Assembly: GCA_032358255.1 (NCBI GenBank)
Contig: JAULBX010028891.1
Location: 1 to 25,702 of the forward strand
From: Heterotrichella gracilis
Taxonomy: Eukaryota > Sar > Xanthophyceae > Tribonematales > Xanthonemataceae
DNA: 25,702 nt
Reading direction: 5' to 3'
Of the stretch, positions 20,701 through 25,702 are shown piece after piece. A program made the position numbers and the translations under genes. Within the stretch, counting starts at the first letter, position 1; the number at the start of each line of letters is the position of its first letter. The notes beneath the pieces are model-generated. The model saw nothing but the letters and a program-made list of their open reading frames with translations, was not told the DNA's origin and made no database searches.

Positions 20701-21379
20701 CGGTTGCAAAATAGTCAGAAACAACCATGAAAACAGTTTTCCAGGGGGGCGCTCACCTTTGCCCACGATATCCCAGTTCAGGAGCAAATGACACCCCTGT
20801 TCCTGGCCCTCCTGTCTGTTGGACACTGAGTTTATCAGTGAAGCATACTGCGGACCCTTGATTTGTCACTGCTGGTCCTTGCTTGCTGGTCACCTTTTCC
20901 AAAAGGTGACTGTCAGTTGCCCGCCAGTAAAAGGTATCACTGCTCCCTGAACAAGCAGTAATTATACCTCTGCTTATGCGTATACCCCTTACTGGCACTG
21001 GGTCCTGGGCCTCAAAAATACTGCAACACGTGCCAGACTGCACAACACACAACTGCTTCAGAGGGATAAGAGATGCAGTGGAATCTGGTTACCACGTTGC
21101 GCACAAGTTGATCAAGAACAACACGTTGGAGCGTCCGTAACATAATTTTAGTCAGGTTAAGCCTTGTAAGAAGCAGAACAATGTTCACTTCACGATACCT
21201 CCACATTCAAGCTTTTAATGCATGGCTCTGGCGGGCTCAGGGTCGGCGCGGCAGCGTCGCACCCAGAGAACACAACTGCATTTTCCTCGTCAAGAACCAG
21301 GGTTGTTACCTTCGACTTGTGCACCTGTATAAATATCACAGTGCATGTTCTTCCATAGTCACTCACACACCAATTGTGC
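8589..21379 (-). CDS. WD40-repeat (beta-propeller) protein gene, six exons, 5' end missing
   Basis: Proposed exons: 21379-21199, 21037-20757, 20592-20381, 20154-19880, 11399-11253 and 8783-8589 (stop TGA). Lengths 181, 281, 212, 275, 147 and 195 nt give phases that agree at every junction, for about 430 codons. Joined exons complete WD repeats across introns: FFTG|GVSNTVQAW, NTVR|VWNLV and SVIQ|VLDTG. Two repeats are textbook: GHTADV...TIRVW and GHGSSV...NTVRVW. About seven repeats are recognisable, one or two degenerate, with a longer insert between repeats 2 and 3. WD40 propellers are protein-interaction scaffolds; no catalytic domain is visible and I do not recognise the specific family. 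Three introns are GT-AG and two look GC-AG. The donor-to-acceptor span of the longest is about 8.5 kb. The start codon and 5' exons were not found. Confidence 0.82.
8824..8970 (-). repeat. R1 short interspersed repeat, copy 1
   Basis: Shares GACAGTCACATTCAGGGAGC, AAGACTGTTGG and GTCACCCCGCTT with copies at 10081-10195 and 20630-20716. Read on the minus strand it ends in TTGTAA-type repeats (ATTCTTGTTAATCTTGTAATG), like a retroelement tail. It abuts a LINE-D tail at about 8972. It may be the LINE-D 3' UTR or a SINE using that tail. GGGTTGGCTCCC loosely resembles a pol III B box. Confidence 0.75.
8972..9180 (-). mobile_element. LINE-D 3' coding tail, minus copy
   Basis: Translation gives LEVEPDRKRHVEYEHRLPQY, then C and, a few residues on, HHVKDEHHFIL. 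This matches the plus-strand copy at 14225-14345 at both DNA and protein level. The C-x2-C...(V)EDEHHF...C pattern is the zinc-knuckle tail of many LINE ORF2 proteins. It continues into a decayed match to the downstream YQETHLAYLVA segment of the other copy before joining R1 near 8972. Confidence 0.75.
9592..9650 (+). repeat. Tandem duplication of about 29 bp
   Basis: ACGATATTCTGAC then GCTTGTCC occur at 9592-9620 and again directly at 9621-9650 with a few differences. It is an intronic duplication with no obvious role. The flanking 9660-10080 has no recognised feature. Confidence 0.7.
10081..10195 (-). repeat. R1 short interspersed repeat, copy 2
   Basis: Same sequence as copy 1 from the TTTAACAGTCACATTCAGG end through GTCACCCCGCTTGC and TAGTCTGTGAATTAA to CACATTGGCC. 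The tail side reads AACAAGATCGCACTT on the plus strand, only weakly like the TTGTAA tail of copy 1. Confidence 0.75.
10261..10357. mobile_element. 97-bp inverted-repeat element, copy 1 (R2)
   Basis: Ends are TGTAACAGG and CCTGTTACA, exact reverse complements. The body contains ACGAGAATTTTCCGGTCGG and TACTTCCCACATATATTTTC. ATT flanks both sides if the ends are taken one base in. A second 97-bp copy lies 300 bp downstream. Confidence 0.75.
10565..10600 (+). repeat. Tandem 17-bp duplication
   Basis: CTAAATTATACAGCGGA occurs at 10565-10581 and 10584-10600, between the two R2 copies. The rest of 10360-10650 holds no feature I recognise. Confidence 0.75.
10656..10752. mobile_element. 97-bp inverted-repeat element, copy 2 (R2)
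   Basis: Same length and orientation as the copy at 10261, with ends TGTAATAG... and ...CCCGTTACA. The shared core CCGGTCGG and TACTTCCCACATATATTTTC makes homology clear. The terminal repeat is degraded at one or two positions. Confidence 0.75.
10745..10890 (+). repeat. R4 dispersed repeat, copy 1
   Basis: Contains ATTCCGAATATGTTCTCAAA and GTGGTGCC, then GCATGGTCCTTGCCCC, matching 18240-18450, and the upstream GGACATTTTCCGCC..TTTAGGCAC part matching 22870-23068 in reverse. No open frame is shared, so it is probably a noncoding mobile repeat. Confidence 0.6.
10938..10975 (-). repeat. Solitary R1-like tail
   Basis: On the minus strand it reads TGTCAAATAAA, then GTAAATCTTGTAATGTCC, like the tail of R1 copy 1 without its body. 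Confidence 0.45.
11253..11399 (-). CDS. WD40 gene exon x
   Basis: Acceptor GATGTGTTGCAG|GTTTGG; donor ATCCAG|GCAAGC, the same GC donor hexamer as exon c. It is exactly 49 codons, phase 0 at both ends. The first residues VWN finish the repeat left open by exon d. SLGTGLLVTGSNGAF is the core of the next repeat, completed as SVIQ|VLDTG by exon e. About 8.5 kb of intron separates it from exon d, so gene finders could easily miss it. Confidence 0.75.
11676..12062. mobile_element. Possible MITE with 15-bp inverted ends
   Basis: CGTGTTTCTGGGGAC at 11676-11690 is exactly reverse-complemented at 12048-12062. The 387-bp interval is noncoding and its centre is AT-rich (AATTGAAATTATTTAATC). No target duplication was found, so this could be coincidence. 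The neighbouring 11600-11675 and 12063-12480 show no feature I recognise. Confidence 0.4.
12480..13552 (+). mobile_element. Inverted-minisatellite element, copy B
   Basis: Same order and orientation as copy A: forward units (12490-12845, spacing about 78-82 bp), a centre sharing CAGCCCCCTGCA, ACGCGATTG and CGGGATCGGGA-type words with copy A (12845-13100), and inverted units (13108-13300). An AT-rich tail ends at TTGACCTTTAG (13552). The centre lacks about 70 bp present in copy A. The left edge is blurred. It lies inside the long WD40 intron and is therefore transcribed as part of the pre-mRNA, antisense to the orientation shown. Confidence 0.7.
13553..14002. other. Intronic stretch without recognised feature
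   Basis: After copy B. It includes the duplicated word CCTTGTGACGT near 13996-14017 but no coding or repeat signal that I can name. Confidence 0.4.
14003..14435 (+). mobile_element. LINE-D 3' coding tail, plus copy
   Basis: An open stretch to 14248 encodes CPDALEIKELMETAKLEYW and ends RVELARFRMGTDDLEVETGR, matching the LARFRLG...GR block just before the zinc knuckle in LINE ORF2 proteins. After a stop (TGA, where Trp is usual) the frame goes on as RFVEYQHRLTKHCETLVH. A frameshift then gives HVEDEHRLFF and, after a stop, RPLY, where CPLY is usual, and YQETHLAYLVAIQR. The C..C...H...C knuckle is thus partly degraded. It is a dead fragment, 5'-truncated, in the opposite orientation to the WD40 gene. 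Confidence 0.75.
14440..15590. other. Intronic stretch, short direct repeats only
   Basis: Contains CTGGACGAAAT twice (about 14512 and 14859) and a 19-bp near-identical pair (TCGTTATAGTGGGGACGAA at 14893 and with one change at 15279). A 188-codon minus-strand frame (15462-14896) spans most of it but resembles nothing I know and is probably chance. An AT-rich tract lies at 15525-15548. Confidence 0.45.
15590..16049. other. Intronic stretch with Cys-rich ambiguous frames
   Basis: Both strands have open frames of roughly 90-125 codons here. The minus one is Cys/Ser-rich (RCISCPGCHRPLCTLANS) and the plus one charged (DGASAEKVLVDEDKVGDASA). Neither matches a family I recognise. The high GCA/TGC content keeps several frames open together. 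It leads directly into R3 copy A. Confidence 0.3.
16050..16705 (+). repeat. R3 dispersed repeat, copy A
   Basis: Matches 17300-18155 in the same orientation over many blocks: GGCATGTTGCGGCAGT, ATTGTCTAAGG.TAGCC, AAGGAGAACACAGC, CTTGCCAAGGGTATTGGAGC, CTGGGCACTGGGGTG and CCGCAGCATTAGTCG. Family type unknown; no conserved coding frame, terminal repeat or target duplication was found. Confidence 0.8.
16961..17032. repeat. Perfect 23-bp palindrome arms derived from R1 tail
   Basis: The arm 16961-16983, TGACTGTCAAATAAATCTTG plus TAA, is exactly reverse-complemented at 17010-17032 with a 26-nt spacer. On the left it continues into GGGTTGGCTCCC, the R1 body in inverse orientation, so two R1 ends have met head to head. 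AT-rich TTACAAGA repeats continue to about 17058. Confidence 0.85.
17254..17313 (+). repeat. Three perfect 20-bp tandem units (CpG-rich)
   Basis: ACGTCCGCGGCATGTTGCGG is repeated three times without change. Each unit holds the self-complementary CCGCGG. R3 copy A has only a single related unit at 16050, so the array expanded in copy B. Confidence 0.95.
17300..18155 (+). repeat. R3 dispersed repeat, copy B
   Basis: Second R3 copy, longer than copy A because of added sequence in the middle, including repeated CACCTGCTG words near 17865-17930. A GGT-rich tract lies at 17985-18015. It ends in CCGCAGCATTAGTCGGGGGT, as copy A does. Confidence 0.8.
18240..18450 (+). repeat. R4 dispersed repeat, copy 2
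   Basis: Shares TTCCGAATATGTTCTC, AAAGTGGTGCC and GCATGGTCCTG with 10745-10890, and GACGTC.TTTC...TTTTGACT/GACTGATTT-like words with the reverse strand of 22870-23068. The 18450-18780 stretch that follows shows nothing I recognise. Confidence 0.55.
18820..18958 (+). repeat. Imperfect tandem duplication, about 84-bp period
   Basis: GTTATTTAGAGTGT begins units at 18820 and 18904; both continue with a G-rich stretch, GTGGATTTT/ATGGATTTT, CCTGGCAG and TATACCC/ATAGACCC. The region 18960-19320 after it has no recognised feature. Confidence 0.7.
19320..19642 (+). mobile_element. LINE-E 3' end, copy 1, with CTAA-type tail
   Basis: Encodes, with stops, VPKCMVLGRVEGAKEVGKPR then ATWADLLQQDLKSRGINKW, the C-terminal D-R-x-P-K...GRPR-x-W-x-D...DL signature of LINE ORF2 proteins, then a stop and a (TAAC/CTAA)n tail at 19623-19642. 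It is about 87% similar by eye to the copy at 22400. No target duplication was found. It lies in the long WD40 intron on the opposite strand. Confidence 0.82.
19880..20154 (-). CDS. WD40 gene exon d
   Basis: Acceptor TTCCTATGCAG|GCGGGG; donor GTCCGG|GTAAGG. Two bases complete the split Gly codon from exon c, then 91 codons follow. It holds the clearest repeats of the protein: GHTADVLCLALGVDGNILFS then GSYDCTIRVW, and GHGSSVRALAVSPDGVRLYS then VSADNTVR, showing the His-Asp-Ser/Thr-Trp tetrad of WD40 blades. The last repeat lacks its final VW, which exon x supplies. Confidence 0.9.
20381..20592 (-). CDS. WD40 gene exon c
   Basis: Acceptor GCGACCACAG|GAATGG; donor CACAG|GCAAGC (GC donor). The first base completes an Arg codon from exon b (AG|G). 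It encodes NGYLFRNGDLGIGYYKKHW and later VLAAVWSNDGDMFFTG, the first half of a WD repeat completed by exon d. No GT donor near the end gives the same in-frame continuation, which favours the GC donor. Confidence 0.78.
20593..20756 (-). other. WD40 intron b-c (164 nt) mostly made of R1
   Basis: GTGAGC donor and CACAG acceptor. R1 copy 3 occupies 20630-20716, more than half the intron. Confidence 0.7.
20630..20716 (-). repeat. R1 short interspersed repeat, copy 3
   Basis: Contains TATTTGACAGTCACATTCAG, GAGCCAACCCGGGCTCACAA and GTCACCCCGGTTGC, as in copies 1 and 2, and is cut short on the TCTGTGAATTAA side. The next bases, CAGAAACAACCATGAAAACA, resemble the LINE-D flank of copy 1 (CAGAACAACTATGAAATG). 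Confidence 0.75.
20757..21037 (-). CDS. WD40 gene exon b
   Basis: Pyrimidine/GT-rich acceptor TTGTGTGTTGTGCAG|TCT; donor CAAAG|GTGAGC. It encodes 93 codons plus two bases. It contains VRGIRISRGIITACSGSSDT then FYWRA, the second half of a WD repeat. A less typical stretch, VTSKQGPAVTNQGSAVCF, follows and may form a divergent blade or a loop. The frame stops directly after the donor, as expected for a true exon end. Confidence 0.78.
21199..21379 (-). CDS. WD40 gene exon a (first identified)
   Basis: Begins after acceptor CAACTGCAG and ends at donor GTGGAG|GTATCG. It encodes 60 full codons including HKSKVTTLVLDEENAVVFSG, the H-x3-V...SG core of a WD repeat, then a Pro/Ala-rich loop and CIKSLNVE. 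Joined in phase 0 to exon b it reads IKSLNVESGTCCSIFEAQ, matching the usual I-x-x-W-D-x-x-SG-x-C pattern with W replaced by L. The 5' boundary is the least certain: the frame stays open upstream and contains SVAAGSANIW, which could be part of the preceding repeat. Confidence 0.7.
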
Positions 21380-22399
21380 CTGCAGTTGCACATATAGCGG
21401 GCTGCCCATATGTTTGCAGAACCAGCAGCCACACTAGTAAACAAAGCGCAAGCTACAGCACGCTATATGTTCAGATTCAGGCATTGCCTTGAATTCACGA
21501 ACGTGTGGATTGTGCAGTTTTGGAACAGTCATACCTGCTCGTACCACAGCCTATGCGCCACTACTGGCAGCCCACCGGGCGGTTGGCCCCGGTTGCAGGG
21601 TTTTAGACTTTGAGGTGGTGCTGTTTCTTTACCTCGACTCACTCGCATCTCTTGCGTTTCAGCGACTCACTGAGGTTTGTTCTGTGAGAAACATGCAGAT
21701 GGGTAAACTAAAACTAATTCCAAGCAAGAACACGGGGGTGGCAGTCACCGGGGCCGGTAACTTTGTCATCTTCGGAAGCCAAGTCAGGATGTGAGGGCAT
21801 TTTTAAATAGGCGCCTCATGCTCGACTCGCACCCGGTGGGGCCAAGGGCTTTGATGCGCGTGGCAAGGGTAAAGTATTGTCTGCGATAATAACTGGAAGA
21901 TAATAGACTACATTAACTATCCTATGAACTTTGGCGGCCACGCACGGTGCGGCAAAGGATGCGCACTCGGTATTAATATTTGGAAACACATTCATGTGAA
22001 CGTTTTTAGCAGTCAGGGTATATCAAATTTGTTTTTCGTGCTGTCCTGGCATTACGGCACATTTTTTTTTCTGGCAACCAATAACATAAACGGCTGCATA
22101 AACGGCTCCCAAATCAAACCCAGCGACTGGAAAGCCACACAAGCCTCTATTCGGAGTGCTCTATTGCGAGTGCAGCCGCAAATCAAACAGCCCAAATAAC
22201 AAACACGTTGACAACCACTTGTCCAGTATATACAATATGGCTAGTATGGCAGTCGTATGCAACCTCACCTGAAAGCCACCTATAACCATTTCTCCTTAAA
22301 CCCTAAATCCTATAGGTTGCTACCTGCTAAACCTATTTGCTAAACCCTTTATCAAAGGCCGAGGGCCTAATTGGCCAAAAATGGAGGCCTCTTGCGGTC
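21380..22399. other. Region upstream of WD40 exon a; 5' exons not resolved
   Basis: Earlier WD40 exons should lie here or beyond, on the minus strand. Candidates are SVAAGSANIWAARYM (21433-21389) and a segment ending AHRLWYEQ before GAGCAG|GTATGA (about 21530), but neither joins exon a in a phase I can defend. A plus-strand 101-codon frame at 21489-21794 is equally open. No promoter was identified. A telomere-like CCCTAAA occurs near 22300 in isolation. Confidence 0.35.
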
Positions 22400-22722
22400 C
22401 TTAGTAAGTGTGGGCAACAAAGCATAAGTGACAAACTCAGGGAATTTAGGTTAAGCAGATTGGGACGTTTAGGATGTTTATTAGACGATAGGGTTCCTAA
22501 ATGTATGGTGTTTGGTAGCATAGAGGGGGCAAAGGGGCTTGGTAAACCAAGGGCCACGTGGGCTGACCTAAAGTAGCTACTCCAGGAAGGCCTCAAGTTG
22601 CGTGGGATCAATAAGTGGTTCAAACAGTGCCAGGAAAGAGCTGCGTGGCGCCGCATATGCAAGACTGGCTGCTAATCTGGCTGTATTGCTGGAATGCATG
22701 TAACTAACTAACTCTTGCGGTC
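22389..22722 (+). repeat. 11-bp target-site duplication flanking LINE-E copy 2
   Basis: CTCTTGCGGTC is at 22389-22399, immediately before the element, and again at 22712-22722, immediately after its tail. Confidence 0.9.
22400..22711 (+). mobile_element. LINE-E 3' end, copy 2 (complete insertion)
   Basis: Encodes SKCGQQSISDKLREFRLSRL, DRVPKCMVFGSIEGAKGLGK and PRATWADL, then after a small disruption LRGINKWFKQCQERAAWRRI, CKTGC and a stop. This is the C terminus of a LINE ORF2, followed by a TAAC tail. It is 5'-truncated at nearly the same base as the copy at 19320 and bounded by a perfect target duplication. In LINE biology this indicates target-primed reverse transcription. Confidence 0.9.
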
Positions 22723-22869
22723 ACTCCACATTATACGCCTCCCAAATGCCTCTCATACCTCCCAGGCTAACCCTGCTGTTGGTAATATCTGTGTTGAGTA
22801 GCTTGCATTGGGCTATAATCCTTGTTGCAAAGTGCAATCTTACGGTGGTGTGGCTAGCTCTCGATAGCA

Positions 22870-23068
22870 GAGGGGCCCCTTGCAGTAGTCCGACACAATT
22901 TTGGAAAACATATTCGGAATCTACACGTCGTAATTGATTTGTAAGATGTTTCAGAGAATGTGTCTAGGACGCAGAAAATGGCCATATTTCCATCACAAAA
23001 TCAGTCAGCAACACAACGAGTCAAAATTGCCTAAAAGTCGGCGTGCAAAAAGAATCGAAACGACGTCG
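22870..23068 (-). repeat. R4 dispersed repeat, copy 3 (inverted)
   Basis: On the minus strand: GACGTCGTTTCGATTC, AATTTTGACTCGTTG, GCCATTTTCTGCGTCC and AGATTCCGAATATG follow the same order as the other two R4 copies. Confidence 0.5.
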
Positions 23069-23198
23069 TATATATATGCAGCCTGTCCTTGAAAAGGCGC
23101 GTTGGTTGAGGAGAGGATTCAGCAAAGAGATTCTCCTTTTGAAGGGCATAGCCCATCTGTCCACTATTGATCCCTTACAGATCAATTGGGTGCATTAG

Positions 23199-23235
23199 GT
23201 GCACTCCGTTTTGGTGTGGGAACACCAAGAGTGCA
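23199..23235. repeat. Short stem-loop
   Basis: GCACTC pairs with GAGTGC and TTGGTGT with ACACCAA around a GGGA-type loop. It lies near the 3' side of LINE-C. Function unknown. Confidence 0.4.
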
Positions 23236-23394
23236 GGATGGTAGGGTTAACCTAACCCCCCGTCTTGATGTGTGCTGGTGGTTGCAGTGCAGTTTGAAGC
23301 AATATATCTTGTGTAGCCATTTGACTGATGTAAATTGTATATTGGTCAGTGTCTTTTCTGCCTCTGATTTGTGCCCCTCAGCTGCATGAGTTTA

Positions 23395-23650
23395 GTAAGA
23401 TTGTCCACAAAAATGGTCCCTCCAATTCAAGCACAATGGTGTTTCTAGATATGTGTTCCAATGGGTATCCAGCTACTTGAAGTATGTCTTGCAGATGGTC
23501 GGGTTTTCCTTTATGCCCTGATTTCTTGCCTGCCAGTATCTATGTCAGCAGCAAATTTTAATAGTATTATATGAACTTTGCGATGTGCAATTGGTTGGGC
23601 CACATCTGAGACTAAGAGTCCATCCGGTTTATCTGGTTTGAGGGAGTTTC
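23395..23650 (-). pseudogene. LINE-C C-terminal domain, possibly nuclease-like
   Basis: The text KPDGLLVSDVAQPI, KVHIILLKFAADIDTGRQE and GGTIFVDNLTKLM resembles a C-terminal block found in some protist LINE proteins (xPDxxxV...HIxEVxYCxDT...GxxGTIY). PD then E-x-x could reflect a PD-(D/E)xK nuclease fold, but the expected Glu reads Leu here. This is family recollection plus inference, not proof. Confidence 0.45.
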
Positions 23651-24344
23651 CGATGGTGGGATCAATTTTAGGAAGCACTTCTTCGGATATGCGTGTTGGA
23701 GGATTGGTAGCAAATTAAGCAAACCTCCCCTTTCGCCATTTTTCTGCGTTTCCGAGAGAGTGTACCACCTTATCAACCTAATTGTCCATCTGCAATAGAT
23801 TTCATGATGAGTCTAGAGTCTTCATTGTGTTTCTCAATCCCCAGTTTTCGAACCGCTGGGGCAGCCGCAGACGGAGTGGTATCGACCATCCATTGCTCCG
23901 CACTGCGTGCAATAGACCTCCGTATCTGTATTGCAACGTGTGCTTCCTCTCTGAAAATGTAATATTTTTCAGTATGCAGTAGTATTCAGTATGCATCTGT
24001 AATATTTTTTTTGTTTGTCATGAAATATCTGTGTGATGTTTCTGGTATTTTTTGAAGGTGCTGTGTCATTAAACAGGACGTGATGGATGGTTTGTTTAAT
24101 GGAGTTGCTTAGTCTGTGTATGTCTAGCAGGTGTATTTTGAATTGGCCATTGACACCTTCATATGGCCGTGAAAGTGTGGAGGTGTCATCTGCTGGCAAG
24201 TCCCCAACATCAGTGGACTGCTGATGTGGGGAGTATGCCCAGCGCATCTCTCCCCCTGGTGTGTTAGCAATTTCTGGAGCTGTGTAAGCTGTGAATTTGC
24301 ACTGAATCTTTGTGTTGTGCTGCATGTCTCGCCGTTGTGTACGC

Positions 24345-24903
24345 TGTGTCAGCATCTAGTTCCCACAATGCCAGAGTGTGCTTTGACCTTGAGAATTGTT
24401 ATGTATTCAGAGTTGTTAAGCCTGCTCAGCTTGTCAATGATTTCTTTCAACAGGGGCCGGTGTTTGTGCATGCGTAGAAGCCTTGGGTGGAAAACTGCTT
24501 GCATATTTAATAGATGCTACTGGCGTTGTCTGTGGCGATGCAGCACCCTGAAAGTACTTCAATAGCTTTGTAGATTGCCACAAGCTCAGTTCTATTGATT
24601 GTGTACGTGGGTCCCTGACCGGTAGGGTCAATAATGTAGGTCCTTGGGGTGGTGTGTATATTCCTGCTCCAAGTGTTGTTCCGATAACCTTCCTGATATG
24701 GGATCCACAAGGACTTGTTTGCTGCTATCTGTGTATATCCAATCACCCAACTCATGAATATTTGAGAGGAGAGTTGGGCCCAAATTGTTGTCTAGTTGTA
24801 CTAGTTGTAGGTATGCTTTGTGAGGAAATGTAGGTGTAAATCGAGCGGATGTGGTCAGGTTGACTTCTACGAAATTTGCTGGGCATTCGGAGGATGACGT
24901 CAT
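24345..24903 (-). pseudogene. LINE-C RNase H domain
   Basis: Motifs in order: DWIYTDSSKQ (first Asp, codon at 24729-24727, with SS for the usual GS), then after a frameshift TYIIDPTGQGPTYTINRTEL and VAIYKAIEVL (Glu), CIATDNASSIY (second Asp) and ILKVKAHSGIVGT (His) near 24400-24355. All four landmarks of a cellular-type RNase H are visible. The domain removes RNA from the RNA-DNA hybrid after reverse transcription. It spans two frames and is therefore inactive as it stands. Confidence 0.85.
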
Positions 24904-25702
24904 TTAGGTGGAGTTCCCATATTTCTCTAAATTGGTAACCTTGATAACTTCAATTCAGATGGGGGTATCTGGAGCCTGTTGAAACGTACATTGTTGTCAA
25001 CTGATTTTTATGTTGTTTACTGTTGTGGAGCAGATCTGGGCCAGTGTTGTGCTGAGGTCGAAGTTGTCTGTAATTACTTGAGGCTGCATGATCTCAAATC
25101 CTTGTGTATTTCCTATGCCGCGGCGATTATGTTCATAGTGCATTTGAGATGTCTTGCTAGTGTGACATATCCGCTCCATGCGTCCGGGGTGCAGAAATTG
25201 AAGGTCTTGCGGGGTGTTTGCGAACTATAGTCTAAACAGTATTGTTGCAGATTGTGGGTTAGCATCTTGCCATTTGTAGTATGATGTTTTGGAGGGTTTG
25301 TCCCATGCTGGGAGAACCAGCATTTGGTGAGAGGTGGTCCCGTGTTGCAGAGAACAATGCCCATTTTGCAGCCTTTTCCATGTCAAGTGCGTCATATTCA
25401 GGATTGGTTTCGCTACAGCCTGTCCACTGGTGTCAAATTGCGGTCATAGTTGGCTGCAAATACTTGGTCCTCTTCAAAGGCACTCCAGTACTGAGCATGT
25501 TGTGGGTTAAAATTGAGTGGACATGCAAAAAGTTCTTTTGTGACTTTAAAGTGTTTTTGCAAACAACCACCACTGTGGGGGGCACCGGGGGGGGCACTGC
25601 CCAGTGGTTCTTCATGTTTGCTGGTTTGACTTGACTTTTGAGCTTTTAGAGTATAGTTTCAGAAGGTTAACGAAAACGTTTAACGGGTGGTGGTGGTGGG
25701 GG

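Larger units (their letters stand above)
23395..25702 (-). mobile_element. LINE-C: 3' half of a LINE with RNase H and extra C-terminal domain
   Basis: Read on the minus strand from the window edge: a degenerate RT connection region (25650-24950), an RNase H domain (24903-24345), an uncharacterised segment (about 24340-23780), and a C-terminal domain with KPDGLLVSD and IGGTIFVDNLTKLMQL (23650-23395). Stops and frameshifts are frequent. The RT catalytic part lies beyond the window. Its style is that of LINE-B, so the two are probably relatives. Confidence 0.78.

Noticed and set aside
21337..21378. A 42-nt intron (GTGAGT to ATACAG) inside exon a
   Set aside because: Length is a multiple of three with no stop, and is shorter than nearly all known introns outside a few lineages; reading through keeps the WD pattern.
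21489..21794. 101-codon plus-strand frame with a plausible-looking C terminus
   Set aside because: GC-rich region upstream of the WD40 exons where both strands are open; no homology recognised and no splice context.
22296..22316. Telomere-like CCCTAAA repeats
   Set aside because: Only isolated, imperfect copies (also near 16185); not an array.
1..25702. CRISPR array, prophage, operon or tRNA/rRNA genes
   Set aside because: The minisatellite units are tandem with no unique spacers of fixed length. No bacterial gene organisation and no cloverleaf or rRNA core sequence was seen on either strand.

Overview
The window is eukaryotic nuclear DNA. I see no operons, no ribosome-binding-site-spaced genes and almost no long open frames. 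Instead there is one intron-rich protein gene whose exons can be joined in phase, set among decayed non-LTR retrotransposons (LINEs), short inverted-repeat elements and a minisatellite-based repeat. The RT/RNase H style of the LINEs is of a kind I associate with algae and other protists, and a TGTAA follows the gene's stop codon as in green algae. A green-lineage alga or similar protist with a repeat-bloated genome is therefore my best guess, but the organism cannot be fixed from this sequence.

Layout. 1-1432: a repeat element built from 80-82 bp minisatellite units, first in one orientation and then inverted. 1433-2750 (minus): LINE-A, a reverse-transcriptase remnant cut off by that repeat. 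About 3060-7470 (minus): LINE-B, a decayed element with AP-type endonuclease, reverse transcriptase (YADD) and a cysteine/histidine-rich tail. 7736-8159: a 424-bp inverted-repeat element with 29-bp ends. 8589-21379 (minus): a WD40-repeat gene with six exons identified. 8972-9180 (minus) and 14003-14435 (plus): two tails of a further LINE, LINE-D. 19320-19642 and 22400-22711 (plus): two short 3' ends of LINE-E, the second with a perfect 11-bp target-site duplication. About 23395-25700 (minus): LINE-C, the 3' half of an element related to LINE-B, with RNase H and a further C-terminal domain.

The WD40 gene is the main host gene. Exons at 21379-21199, 21037-20757, 20592-20381, 20154-19880, 11399-11253 and 8783-8589 join with consistent phases into about 430 codons giving roughly seven WD repeats. 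Two of its five introns appear to be GC-AG with identical CAG|GCAAGC donors. One intron is about 8.5 kb and holds a second copy of the minisatellite element, a duplicated unknown repeat family, a LINE-D tail and a LINE-E tail. The 5' exons and promoter were not found.

No new defence or metabolic system is visible. The most interesting structures are the inverted minisatellite element (two copies, each unit carrying its own hairpin), the LINE-B endonuclease whose catalytic glutamate codon reads as a stop, a near-perfect 95-bp hairpin inside LINE-B, the LINE-E insertion with intact target duplication, and a short repeat (R1) that fills more than half of a 164-nt intron.
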